Counted from the first letter of the stretch, positions 11,454 to 23,474 are shown. The stretch is 64,000 nucleotides of DNA from Rehmannia glutinosa (GCA_016081115.2 JABTTQ020001498.1:1-64000); one strand, 5' to 3'. Made by a program: numbers and translations. Notes: generated by a model not told the origin, from the letters alone.

Positions 11454-11739
11454 CATTGACAACCTTAGTATGATATCCCTGCCCCTGGAAAAAAATGCAT
11501 AAATAAATGTATCATAGTGTAAAAATATTTTGATTTTGATGTATGTATAAGTCATCCTACGGATGTATAAATATGGTAATAATGTTGCATATATACTAAT
11601 CGACTGATGCATATCAACATTTTTAAAAACAAAAGGACTTTCCTACATCTAGTAGGACCAAAAGCTTGCGAAAATTGATGTATAAAATTGTAATTTTTTT
11701 TGCATATAGGCTAATAGACTGATGCATAATTCAAATACA

Positions 11740-12180
11740 ATCGACTCATATAATATTGTGATGCATGGCTTCCTTATCAAGACAATATGCAATGAAATAT
11801 TTCTAGGAATGCAACAAAAAAATTAAATCTATACATCAAATATATATATAAAAAACAACGACAGAAAACCTAAAACATAATCAAAAATTGCAAAAAAAAT
11901 CGTGCATCCACCCCGGCATGATTGTATACAAAAATCGACACTTTTCAACACATATGCAATGAAAACAATGATAAATATGCAACAAAAATATTAAATCTAT
12001 ACATCAAACATATAAATAAATAAATAACTGGAAACCTAAAACATAATAAAAAATTGCCAACAAATCTTGCATTCACCAATGATTGTATATAAAAACTGAC
12101 ACTTCTCAATACATATGCAACGAAACATTGCTAAGAAAGTAAGAATGCAACAAAAATATTATATCTAAACTTCAAACAAA
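11740..12180 (+). repeat. Degenerate tandem repeats of about 165-170 bp
   Basis: The segment GCAACAAAAATATTAAATCT or a variant recurs at about 11810, 11976 and 12147, with CACATATGCAAYG-like and CCTAAAACATAAT segments between. It forms the right subterminal region of element C. Confidence 0.8.
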
Positions 12181-12991
12181 AATATTTATCTATACAACTA
12201 AAAACTGAAGGCAGAGTAAAAAAGCCTAACCCACTGTTGCATGTTCGACTTCGGCAAAAAAACTCAACTAAAAAAATCTTATATACTACTAACCATACAA
12301 AACGTCAAATGAAAAAAACTTACACACAATCCAAGAACACATGAAACTTGAACAATGAAAAAGTCGGAATATTCAAAAAATCTCCTAAAAAAAACAACTA
12401 AAAATAACATGCAAAAAAGTTGCAGAAATTGAAAAAAAAGGAACAAAATCAGTATATATTCAACGAAATTTGCATCATAGTAGAAATAATTGCAGAAATT
12501 GCTACTTATAAATTTGCATCCTTCAACACAAAATTTCTTACTAGATTTTCCTTTAATCTTCACGTTTGCCGAATCCAAGACTTTCGAGTTTTTTCTCTGC
12601 TTCTAAGAATCCACCAGGAAGGGTTGCTTCCGTCTACTTCTTGCTATGCCTTTTCCTCTTTCTTTGCCTTTTTCTTTGCCAATGAGGATTTAGATGGGTG
12701 TTATAATGGTGATATCAAATTTTTAAGGATAAAAATTAGTTCCCAAAAAAAACTCGGGCACGTCAAAGGGTGCACAATCTCTCCCTGCCAAAATTGAAGG
12801 ATGTTAATATCTATCCTTAATTAACCACTGACCCCTCTATATGCATATTTACCAATATAACCTTTTAACAGTTTTTTATCATTAATTATACCTTAAAAAA
12901 TGGATTAATCTAAACCCTTCAAAAAATAGAATAGATGTACCAGATCAATCCCTACGGTCTCACCCAGTATATTGGTCTCATTTGAACCAAT

Positions 12992-13016
12992 ACATATATA
13001 TATATATATTATATAA
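12992..13016. repeat. TA-rich microsatellite bordering element C
   Basis: This TA array lies on the right side of element C. With the short array at 7542-7552 it represents the original intron microsatellite of the hAT gene. Confidence 0.85.
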
Positions 13017-13065
13017 ATTATGCATTCAATTTTCAAATATATTAGTTATTACTTTGTGTTTTCAG

Positions 13066-13136
13066 ATAGTGATGCGACAACTCATTTTAGATGTTGTACA
13101 TTCTATGAGAATTTTGATGATGATAATGTTGAAGAG
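13066..13136 (+). pseudogene. Last exon of the hAT transposase gene (acidic tail)
   Basis: TTTTCAG at 13059-13065 looks like a splice acceptor and GGTAAT at 13136 a donor. The exon encodes SDATTHFRCCTFYENFDDDN followed by VEE. hAT transposases commonly finish with a short acidic tail after the dimerisation domain. Placed after AEIN (7520) it would complete the gene, with the intervening intron holding elements A and C. This is inferred from position and composition. Confidence 0.55.
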
Positions 13137-13789
13137 GTAATAATTTGTTTATTTGAATAAATACTTTACATTAATTGTTTCAAAAAAAATTGTAATACTG
13201 ATATTTTTTGGCTTGAGAAATATAATCATTGATATTTACTTCTTTAACATTTTAATACTTATAATTAGTTGATTTAAGGGTGGACATTGTATGGATAAAT
13301 GTCATGGAGCTGTGAAATAGGGTACAATGAAGAGTTGAAAGAAGAAATGAGGATGAGATTTAATCAAAGTCTAGTGGCTGGGAATTCGTCAAAGTCTAGT
13401 GACTTTTTCCTAGAATGTTGTCGTATTTGTATGAAAAGTTGCAAACTGTTGGTTTTCTTATGTTCATTTTGATGTCAGGATAATTTGTTAGACTTATGTT
13501 ATTGTATTTGTATGCAAACTGTGGAGTAACAGACATTTGTATGCAAGCTTTACTAGTTTTTTTTTAATAATTTATGAATTCAGCAAATTCTCTTAGCTTT
13601 CATTTTTATATTCTTGTTGTAATAGTCTAAGTTTTGCATTTTCACATCTTGTTTATTATGTTTTCTTTCCGAAATAATATATATTTATTAAGTGTTCTTT
13701 TGGTGAGAACACACTTGGTAAGAAGAGTTTGGTGCTCTTCTCGTTGAGTTAATAATCGTTTGGTATCCATGTGGAACCACTATATATGT
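13137..13789. other. Presumed hAT 3' region
   Basis: AT-rich sequence with a possible short intron (about 13137-13268, ending TTATAATTAG), then stop-rich sequence resembling a 3' UTR. I found no convincing hAT terminal inverted repeat. Confidence 0.4.
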
Positions 13790-14125
13790 TGGACCTCAAG
13801 CACTTTACTGGATTGGCAACTGTTCCCATAAACCAACATAAGTCTTTTCTAGCGTGTTTGTCCTCACTCAAGCGCTCCCTGGAAAATTTCCCAGGAGGTC
13901 ACCTATCTGATGTCTAGTACTCCAGGCTAAGCACGCTTAACCTCAGAGTTTCTATGGAATGGACACCAGAAAATAAGATGCATCTGTTGGTATAGGTAGT
14001 CTATATCAAATCTTTTAAGCTCTCTTTTAATGTGCAGTACAGTGCTCATGTGTTCGAATCGCGGGTCGCGCCTCACGCCTCTTTTAAAGCCCATTGCAGG
14101 CAAGATGTTGGATCAAAGCCCAATA
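13790..14125 (-). repeat. Cassandra 3' LTR
   Basis: The 5S-like segment lies at about 13873-13950 and keeps both the A-box-like and C-box-like stretches. Confidence 0.88.
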
Positions 14126-14420
14126 ATCTCCCTCTCAGCACCTACTAGCATCTCAGCTCCAGTGCTTGGCAACCTCCACTGCCCGCCAAACTTCCTCAAT
14201 TCTAATGCCAACTTCTTCAGTTCAAGCATCGCGTCACGACAACCTCTGAGTTCTGGCCACCCAACAACCTTTAGTTCCAGTTCGTTTACCTCAGCTCTGG
14301 CCACCTAGCAACTTATCTTCGGTTCTGGTCCGTTTACCTCAGTTGCACTAGCATCTCAGTTCCACCGCTCCTGGCAACCTCCACTGCAACATGCTTCCAA
14401 GGGAAATCGAACCCGTGACA

Positions 14421-14433
14421 TGCTTTGATACCA
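14421..14433 (-). other. Primer binding site, initiator-Met tRNA type
   Basis: The minus strand reads TGGTATCAAAGCA, five bases inside the 5' LTR. The usual site is TGGTATCAGAGC. Confidence 0.85.
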
Positions 14434-14438
14434 GTTTT

Positions 14439-14772
14439 TGGACCTCAAGCGCTTTAATGGATTGGCAACTATCCCCACAAACCAACACGAATCTTTTCAA
14501 GAGCGCCTTATCCTCACTCACGCGCTCCCAGGAAAACTTCCAAAGAGGACACCATCTCATGTCTACTCCAGGCCAAGCACGCTTAACCTCAAAGTTTCTA
14601 TGTAATGGGCACCAAAAAAGAAGATGTATCTGTTGGTATAGGTGGTCCATATCAAATCCTTTAAGCTCTCCTTTAATTGTGCAATTCAACGCTCACGTGT
14701 TCGAATCGTGAGCCGCGCCTCACGTCTGTTTTAAAGCCCATGGCAGGCAGGATGCCGGACCAAAGCCCAACA
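14439..14772 (-). repeat. Cassandra 5' LTR
   Basis: Its 5S-like segment at about 14514-14600 keeps the A-box-like word, but the C-box region is changed (GGTGTCCTCTTTGGAA). Pol III promoter function of this LTR is therefore doubtful. Confidence 0.88.
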
Positions 14773-14929
14773 ATTTATCATTGTGTTCATTCATCTCCTA
14801 TCTCTTACATCCTTGAAAATTCTCATATATTTGAAAAAGAGAAGAAAAATCTGAAAATTTGGGAAAATCTATTCACCTCCCTTTAGATTTTCGTAGCCGC
14901 TTGGACTAACAGTAGGGATTGTAGGGTAG

Positions 14930-16812
14930 TGATGGCTCGGAAGCTACTCCTAAAAACGGCCTAGGCAAGTGCACCTATCGTCTATAGCAAAGCTAAGCGA
15001 GTATCGAGTGTCATTCCCACGAGGACTATGATTACTAGTAATTACCGTCTTTTTATTATCTAGCCTACAAATTCGTCAAATAGTTTGTTGCAAAATAAAA
15101 ATAAAACAAAAGCAAATAAAAGTGGAAGAGGCAACTAAGAACACGAAAGATATCAGATACACTCGGATTGGAAGATGTTGGATATAAATATGCTTGAATG
15201 TGAATCCCTCTAGAACGTCTTTGTGATTTTACCAAAATAAATACAACCATAACCCTTAAGTTTTAACCATCCCTTAACATATTTTCATGCTTCATGGACC
15301 GTAGGCATTCCTAAATTAAGTTAAACCCTTTCTCAAGGCGAAAAACTCCTAACCTCAAGATGATTAACTGAAATCTCTTTCTAGTTAAAACCCCCAAAAT
15401 TGCATTAACGATTTGTCAATTCCCATATTAGGTTTGACCCTAATCCGGAAGATTTATGTCGTCTTATATCTAGGATTGCATGCAACTCCTTTCACTTATG
15501 TTGGTTCTATGTCACCATGAATCTCTCGATTTCCCGGTGAAAAATAAACTTCAAATCAATATTGCGCATATACCAATTCGAATAAACAAGCATAACATAA
15601 GTGACTCGCATAAAAAACATAAGAAAATATATTAAAACATTCAAACCAATGATCACAAATAAGTTCTAGGGTTCATCACATTCAAACACTAGCGATTTAA
15701 CTCATGATGGATTTGGGAATGAAAACAACAATTAAACAAGAAGTTTCTTTCGAAATCAACATGAATACTTGAAGTTAAAACTTCCAAAACCAACATAAGA
15801 CTCCCCTGTTGGAAGTATGATGATGTGGAGTTCATCTTCTTCTCCGAGCGATCTTCAATCCTTGTGCCTTTAGCCTCTCCATGGTGATCCAAGCCTTCTA
15901 ACTCTCTTCCTCACTACAATATATGTTTCTCCTCCCCAAAATATGAACTTTCATCCCTAAAATCTGATTTCTATGTATATCAATGAATGAATCTTTCCTT
16001 CAACCCATACTATTGGCTTATATAGACATTACTTTGGAGAAAGTATTCCTTAATAATGTCATCTTTTGATAGTTTAATGCTCAACTTTATGAGTTGGGTT
16101 GTTGGGATCATTATTTTCATGTGATCATGTGGGAAAGTAAGGAATTAATACAACAAAATGAGGTGTAAATGTGCTCAAAAGTTGTCAAAAAGCTTGGTTG
16201 GTGAGTTTTCCATAATTTTCGTATGGAAAAGTTGCAAAACTAAAAAAGGTGCACAAGCAAACATTTCATAGAGTCCAATATATATTCCATGTCATAAAAG
16301 CTTGAAATGTTGTATTTATTAAAAGTGTCACGCCCTGGCCGTGATTCGTAACCCATAACTAGTTGACTTTGAATTTTGTTGAAAACGCCCGGCCATGTCG
16401 ACATAAATCGGCCATGTCGTACGACACGGCCAATCCATGTTGTACGACATGACCGTGTTGTACAACACGGCCAGGCCGTGTTCGAGGCTGTCCAAGCCTA
16501 AAAATTGTGATTTTTCGCCCTATTTGAACATGGTCGTGTTGCTCGACACCCCCTGGCCGTGTTCGGCTAAAAAGGCCCCGAAATGACACGTTTGGCTTGG
16601 GATTTTGAGTGTTTTTGCATCCTTAAATCCCCCGGTATGTTTTGACATGAATCCATGGTCCAAAATTAGCCCCGAATGGTCAATCTACACCAATAAAAGC
16701 ACCTTACAGTAGTATGAATAATATACAATCAAAAACTAACGAAACTAACAACAAACAAACTCAATTTCTACTCAAATACACATATAAAACATGCATAAAA
16801 AGACACTTATCA
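14930..16812 (-). repeat. 3' LTR of the non-autonomous element
   Basis: Between about 16375 and 16570 it has a GC-rich block of near-palindromic words (CGTACGACATGACCGTGTTG and relatives) built on CACGGCC and TCGTACGA. Confidence 0.93.
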
Positions 16813-18567
16813 AACCACCTCCAACTTAGAACTTTGCTTGTCCTCAAGCAAAACATAAAACCATATTGAGAGATTCAATACATCACAACACACAAGGAAG
16901 ATCTTTTTCTCAACACATTGAACAAAAGCAGTCAAATTCTTAGCCCTCACAACACAAATTAGCCATTAAGTAAAAACATAATTTTGCAAAGCGATCGATT
17001 GTCAAGTAAAACATTAATATCAATGGGCCATATTTAGACTTGAACTCATCACTCCACAAATACTGATAGTTATGCACAACTTCAATCCAATAATACCATG
17101 AAAATATAAGAACTCAATATATTTTTGTAGTTAGTCTATTAGTCATGTAACCAAACTTTTGAACATTATTGGAATGAGAAATGCAAGCAATATACATTCG
17201 AGGCATGATTTTTTTTTTTTTAGGACATGTTCGAGGCATGCTTCCACTAAAGGTTTAAATTTTGAATTTTCGTTCAAACACTCCTAGGGTGGTTTACCAT
17301 ACTCATATTTTGTGTCACCGTTTTACGAAAATGTGGGGGAAAAAGACAAACATGCACTCAAAGTGTTTTTAAAAGAGTTCAACTTTATTTATCCTAAAAT
17401 AGAAACCTTTCAACATAAATTTATCCAACAACCGCTTTCGTAAAATGCTCATGAATGCTCCTAGTTACTAAGCAACAACAAATAGAGGAGTATAACCTCG
17501 ATTGGACCTTTTTTTGTCTTTTTTTTTGCTATTCTTTTTTTTTTTTGGTTCTTTGGCTTGGTTTAATAACTAGTCAACCACTACTAAATCAAGAGTTCTC
17601 GGACTTTCATAGCACTAAGAATCGTCATATATGTCTTAACAAATCAAGTATCATAGTGTTAGAAGTCTCGTCTAAATTCAACCCACACCCATGTCAATCT
17701 ATTCAAGACAATCAATTGCTTTGCATTTAAAAAATACAAATTATAAAGCTAATTTTTGTGTAATTGGGCCAATTTATTGACTAACAAATACTCAATTTGT
17801 TTCCTTGAAAAATCACATCTTCCATCAACAAAATCAAAATAAATATCAAGCACACAAGCATTCCAAATTTTTTTTAACAAGCATGCAATCACATTCACCT
17901 CCAACTTAAAAATTCACATTGTCCTCAATGTGAAAGAAAGAGAAGAGCCATAAAAGTTCGGGGTGGGTTTGTAAACAAAGAAAGTTGAAAGAGGAGCTTG
18001 ACTTTAAGCAACCCACATAAAGGATGAACATACAAACAAAAACACACAAAAACGACAAACTAAAAAGAAAAAAAAAAAAAAAAGGAAAGAAACGACCATA
18101 CTGCGAGAGTGAAATCGATTTGGAGAGATCATTGTGCTGTTCAATCTAGGGTCTTCTTCGGCATATGCACACCTAATAAGAATTTGCAACAAAAACTCGA
18201 ATACCGTGAAAGCTCAAATTTGCTCAAGTAAGATAAAGGTGATACCAACACCCACCATACATCCAATTATTGACTCATGACTCCCTAACAACCTATTACA
18301 TAATAAAAAAAAATAGAAAACAACGAACTATCGGGTTGCCTCCCGATCAGCGTTTTATTTATAGTCGTATAGCTGGACTACATCACCTTATTGTGGAGGT
18401 TTGTCGCGCGGATTGGTCACAATATTACCAAGTAAAGTTTCCTGATCCGCGACGAGTTTCACCTTCTGCCCAAACAAGAAAAAAAACAATTAAAGAAAAA
18501 ATATGACTAGATTAATAAAAATAAGGTGTTCCTAATATCACAATCCCCAGCAACGGCGCCAAAAACT
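16813..18567 (-). other. Non-coding interior of the LTR element
   Basis: Only short open frames without family resemblance. The segments CACCTCCAACTTA (near 16815 and 17896) and GTCCTCAATGTGAAAG resemble non-coding parts of plant gypsy elements. On the minus strand the sequence next to the 3' LTR is purine-rich and would serve as polypurine tract. Confidence 0.7.
18544..18561 (-). other. Primer binding site, tRNA-Asp type
   Basis: TGGCGCCGTTGCTGGGGA lies six bases inside the 5' LTR. It fixes the minus orientation and points to the Tat/Athila group. Confidence 0.85.
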
Positions 18568-20450
18568 TGATGGCTCGGAAGCTACTCCTAAAAACGGCCT
18601 AGGCAAGTGCACCTATCGTCTATAGCAAAGCTAAGCGAGTATCGAGTGTCATTCCCACGAGGACTATGATTACTAGTAATTACCGTCTTTTTATTATCTA
18701 GCCTACAAATTTGTCAAATAGTTTGTTGCAAAATAAAAATAAAACAAAAGCAAATAAAAGTGGAAGAGGCAACTAAGAACACGAAAGATATCAGATACAC
18801 TCGGATTGGAAGATGTTGGATATAAATATGCTTGAATGTGAATCCCTCTAGAACGTCTTTGTGATTTTACCAAAATAAATACAACCATAACCCTTAAGTT
18901 TTAACCATCCCTTAACATATTTTCATGCTTCATGGACCGTAGGCATTCCTAAATTAAGTTAAACCCTTTCTCAAGGCGAAAAATTCCTAACCTCAAGTTG
19001 ATTAATTGCCAACGCGATTGAAATCTCTTTCTAGTTAAAACCCCCAAAATTGCATTAACGATTTGTGAATTCCCATATTAGGTTTGACTAATCCAGGAAG
19101 ATTTATGTCGCCCTATATCTAGGATTGCATGCAACTCCTTTCACTTATGTTGGTTCTATTTCACCATGAATCTCTCGATTTCCCGATGAAAAATAAACTT
19201 CAAATCAATATTGCGCATATACCAATTCGAATAAACAAGCATAACATAAGTGATTCGCATAAAAAACATAAGAAAATATATTAAAACATTCAAACCAATG
19301 ATCAAAAATAAGTTCTAGGGTTCATCACATTCAAACACTAGCGATTTAACTCATGATGGATTTGAGAATGAAAACAACAATTAAACAAGAAGTTTCTTTC
19401 GAAATCAACATGAATACTTGAAGTTAAAACTTCCAAAACCAACATAAGACTCCCCTGTTGGAAGTATGATGATGAAGTGGTGGAGTTCATCTTCTTCTCC
19501 GAGCGATCTTCAATCCTTGTGCCTTAGCGCCTCTCCATGGTGATCAAAGCCTTCTAACTCTCTTCCTCACTACAATATATGTTTCTCCTCTCCAAAATAT
19601 GAACTTTCATCCCTAAAATCTGATTTCTATGTATATCAATGAATGAATCTTTCCTTCAACCCATACTATTGGCTTATATAGACATTACTTTGGAGAAAGT
19701 ATTCCTTAATAATGTCATCTTTTGATAGTTTAATGCTCAACTTTATGAGTTGGGTTGTTGGGATCATTATTTCCATGTGATCATGTGGGAAAGTAAGGAA
19801 TTAATACAACAAAATGAGGTGTAAATGTGCTCAAAAGTTGTCAAAAAGCTTGGTTGGTGAGTTTTCCATAATTTTCGCATGGAAAAGTTGCAAAAAGGTG
19901 CCCCAGACACGGCCATGTAAAATGTCGAAACGCCAAACGCCGTGGCCGTCTTTGCTTGAATTTTCTTTGAAAATTTGCGACATGGCCATGTCGCACGAAT
20001 GCGACGCCACCCATCCATGTTGTACGACATGGCCATGTGATCATGTGGGAAAGTAAGGAATTAATACAACAAAAACATGGCCAAAAGTTGTCCGTGTTCG
20101 AGGCATAATTTTCCAAGCCTAAAAATTGTGATTTTTCGCCTGTTTGAACATGGTCGTGTTGCTGAAAATTGCCGACACCCCTGGCCGTGTTCGGCTAAAA
20201 AGGCCCCGAAATGACGCGTTTGGCTTGGGATTTTGAGTGTTTTTGCATCCTTAAATCCGCCGGTATGTTTTGACATGAATCCATGGTCCAAAATTCACCA
20301 AAATTAGCCCCGAATGGTCAATCTACACCAATAAAAGCACCTCACAGTAGTATGAACAATATACAATCAAAAACTAACGAAACTAACAACAAAATAACTC
20401 AATTTCTACTCAAATACACATATAAAACATGCATAAAAAGACACTTATCA
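18568..20450 (-). repeat. 5' LTR of the non-autonomous element
   Basis: It has the same length as its partner but differs strongly at about 19900-20190, where fragments of its own upstream sequence appear interleaved with the expected sequence. Confidence 0.93.
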
Positions 20451-20455
20451 GGTAG

Positions 20456-21130
20456 TCCTTAGTGTGTCAGCCTAGGTATGGAAATGCATTTCCAGAGTTA
20501 CAAGAGCATTTATGAGGCTATTTTCAATTTCAAAAAGCAACCATTTCCACCAGGAGATGCTATGAACAAACATGTTCACACTTTTTGGAGTAGTGTAGAA
20601 ATGGAAATTGGTGCATGGAAACACATCCATACATGACCTCAAAATGACTTTGGTCAATTTATTGACTCGGTCAATGGTCAAAACTTGGTCAACTTGCGGC
20701 TAACAATCAACTTGACTTGGTCAACTCAATGAGTTGACTCAAAAACTCTCAACCCAATCTCACTGTGTATAAAAATCAAGACATTTTTTTCTGACGTTGA
20801 AGATTAGTCAAAGCTGCAACTACAGAGCATACTTAGAATTTCACAAGATTTTTCAATTATGGCTTCGATGCCACTTTGTTGGAAATTTATCATTCAAAAG
20901 ATATTTTTATTGATCACTCAAATATTAATACAAAGGAAAACACTCAAATATTACTCTTTGTTTAGAAGTTTTGCTTCAAATCACTCAAATCTTGCTTTAT
21001 GATACTCTCTAATTTTTCTTCACCGGAGATACTTGAAATGCTCAAATGGTCAACCTGTTTATAGGCCTAAGTATAACATTCTTTACTTTAAAATGACTAT
21101 AAGCACTAAGATAAGTGGAGTGTTAGGTGG
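20456..21130. other. Intergenic sequence, nothing recognised
   Basis: Mixed AT-rich sequence. Short repeats of CTTGRCTTGGTCAACT-like words occur at 20640-20740. There is no coding or terminal-repeat pattern that I can support. Confidence 0.45.
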
Positions 21131-22097
21131 GCATTATCTAGAACTGGCAATGGGCCGGGCTGAGCTGGCCCAACCCAAGTCCAATGGGCCAGACTAGAAA
21201 TTGGGTCAGGTCGGGCTGGGCCTGATTTCAACGGGCCTACATTTTCTTGGCCCAAATAAGAACTTGACTATTATCGGGCCAAACCGCCCAAGTTAAATAT
21301 TGAAAAAAAAGTTAAATAAAATTGTACAGACTACAGATTAATCTACCAAACCCTCTTCACCATCATCTTATATATATATATAGGGAGGAGATCCTGTGAG
21401 ACCACCCTTCTAGGTAAGTCCATAGGACCAAATCTACACCATCAAAAAAATATCAATGGCCAAGATCTGAACCAATCTATACAACATTTCATATGTAAGT
21501 ATACAACAGAAGGGGTAAAATAGGAATCCAAGAAATTAAACATGATAACCTACAAAATAGTGACGTGATCTATTATTGATCAAATCCCCATAAATCACGC
21601 CATTCACCATAATCACTCAATACGTCTCCTTCTCAACAACACCTCTGTATCACCATAATCAACACCTCTGTATTCACCATAATCACTCCAATCGACCTGC
21701 AATTATTCCACAGAACAATCTTCACGAAAAAAAAAATTGGACAACGGATATTTCTAAGTATACAGAAACATTTATTAAATATCGAATGTTAAATTTTTCA
21801 GATAAGAATGCAGAAGAGGAAGGACATGGCCGGGCGCAGTGACTCGGGGAACCCATGTCAATGGAATTCTTTTATTTTCAAAGTTTTGACTTTTTAATTT
21901 ATTAAATATCGAATATCGTTTTATTTTCAGCACAAATATTTTGAACTAGTAATTATTAGTATTTATTCCGCTGCAACTTCTCGAATGAAGTAAAAGTTTT
22001 TACTATTCCGTAATTTTAAGCATTCTTCAAGTTATTTCTAGTTATTTGTTATTTTCGCATTAAAATTAAAGTAAGCTAGAAAGGGCGCTACATTTAG

Positions 22098-22109
22098 TGG
22101 TATCAGAGC
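22098..22109 (+). other. Primer binding site, initiator-Met tRNA type
   Basis: TGGTATCAGAGC lies five bases after the LTR end. The second copy at 24766-24776 reads TGGTATCGAGC and has lost one A. Confidence 0.88.
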
Positions 22110-22493
22110 CCAGGATTTTTAAAATCGGTTCTGTAGACTTTGAAACGATTTAATTTACGAAAGTTTAAAGTCAACTAGTTATGGGTTCTGAGTCGCGCTT
22201 CGAGCATCTTCCTCCGCTATTCGGTAAGCTTTTATGTGTACTGTCATTATGAATATATATTGGACTCTATGAAATGTTTGCTTGTGTTTTTACTGATTTT
22301 AGTTTTGTATGTCATTAATTACTCTTGTCTTTATTTTCACGAAATGATTTGTTGCTCAAATGAAGGTATATATGTGATCACTATTGCCATGTCTAGAAAA
22401 AAAATGAACTGAGACATGTTTTCACGCCTTGGTATATTCATATTTTATATTTAACAAGTTTCGAGGACAAAACTTTTTTAAAGGTGGGGAGAA

Positions 22494-23438
22494 TGTAACG
22501 ACCCAGATTTTCATGCCTTAATAAGAATTTTATTAATCATGCTATTTGTTTATTTTATGGAATAATAATGGAGAATTAGAAATTTATTAATAATTTACGA
22601 GATAATTAATTTGTTAAATTACGGATAATAAGAGAGTATTTTTAATTGGACTGTTAATTTATTTTATTTGAGTCTTATAATGAATAATTGAACTTTTAAT
22701 TAGTATAGAGTATTAAATCAGACCCACATTATTAGTAAGTTGATTATAGGCCCATGTACCCTAAACCTAGCCCAATTGAGAGTAGGTTAAAACACAGATA
22801 TAAGACACGTAAAACACACACATTGGGAACACAATAGGAGACGCCTAGAGAGAAGAGAGAAATCGGCCAAGAGGGAAGAAAAGAAAAGAGAAGAAAGAGA
22901 GGAGACTTTCCCAACGCGATTGATTCGAAAGAGGCCTGAAAAGAATTTACTACCTTAAGTTGAACAGGCAAGTAATCTCCTTAGTTTTCTATAGAATTTA
23001 AGAATCATCTAATTGAAAGGCTTGTTGTTTATGATATAGATGTTTATATGAATTTACGTGTATCTATAAACTTATACGTTTTTTAGTAATTTTATTATGC
23101 CTGCTACAACGTATTGATATTTCATACCAACTGCATGCCCCTGGAAACGCGTCTGTATGCAATTTGAAAACGAATTCGAATACAACTTTCACATGTCTAA
23201 TTATTAGTTTACTAAAGTAATGAAGTCCAAGTCTTGAATAAGTAATGATTAGTTAGGTTTTTACATTCTCAAGTTGTTAGTGCTTTCTGTTTCAATTCTG
23301 GACAAGTAATATAGGTTTGACTTTTTCATCCAATATAAGATGTACGAAAGTAAAGGCGGATTCAATTAGCTCAACTGAATGGCATGTTTGCCGTAAATGC
23401 TTGTACTGTACTAAATTCTTTCGACTAATTAGTATTCA

Positions 23439-23474
<36 letters not shown>

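Larger units (their letters stand above)
10153..12991. mobile_element. TA-microsatellite TIR element C
   Basis: The left end reads GGGTTGGTTCTTATGAGACC. The reverse complement of the right end reads TATTGGTTCAAATGAGACC, and both continue with a GGTGARGACCGTARGGA-like word. TA arrays lie at 10113-10152 and 12992-13016. The interior has two families of subterminal tandem repeats and one minus-strand ORF (11196-11453). No transposase is visible, so it is presumed non-autonomous. Confidence 0.82.
4106..13560 (+). mobile_element. Dead hAT transposon carrying three later insertions
   Basis: Exon pieces of one hAT transposase gene lie in correct order on the plus strand at 4106-5410, 6721-7520 and 13066-13136. 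They are separated by a Mutator-like element (5411-6711) and by two TA-flanked TIR elements (7553-12991). Removing the insertions restores the order BED region, catalytic core, hAT dimerisation domain, acidic tail. Outer termini and the 8-bp target duplication were not found, so both limits are approximate. Stops and frameshifts show it is inactive. Confidence 0.8.
13790..14772 (-). mobile_element. Cassandra-type TRIM with 5S rRNA-like LTRs
   Basis: Two direct repeats of about 335 bp (13790-14125 and 14439-14772) flank a 313-bp non-coding interior. On the minus strand each repeat starts with a TGTTGGGC-like end and holds a 5S rRNA-like segment with GGTTAAGCGTGCTT (A-box region). One copy also has GGTGACCTCCTGGGAA (C-box region). 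Directly inside the minus-strand 5' LTR lies TGGTATCAAAGCA, close to the initiator-Met tRNA primer site. LTRs with 5S sequences, Met PBS and no ORF define Cassandra. No target duplication was seen. Confidence 0.9.
14930..20450 (-). mobile_element. Complete non-autonomous LTR retrotransposon (5.5 kb)
   Basis: Two 1883-bp LTRs (14930-16812 and 18568-20450) begin TGATGGCTCGG and end GACACTTATCA. GGTAG is duplicated exactly at 14925-14929 and 20451-20455. On the minus strand, next to the right LTR, TGGCGCCGTTGCTGGGGA lies at 18544-18561. This matches the tRNA-Asp-type primer site typical of Ty3/gypsy Tat/Athila-group elements, so the element runs on the minus strand. The 1755-bp interior has no gag or pol similarity that I can see. 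It is a large non-autonomous derivative, probably mobilised by a related element. Confidence 0.93.

Noticed and set aside
13873..14600. Functional 5S rRNA genes
   Set aside because: The 5S-like segments are partial, diverged and lie inside the LTRs of a Cassandra element.
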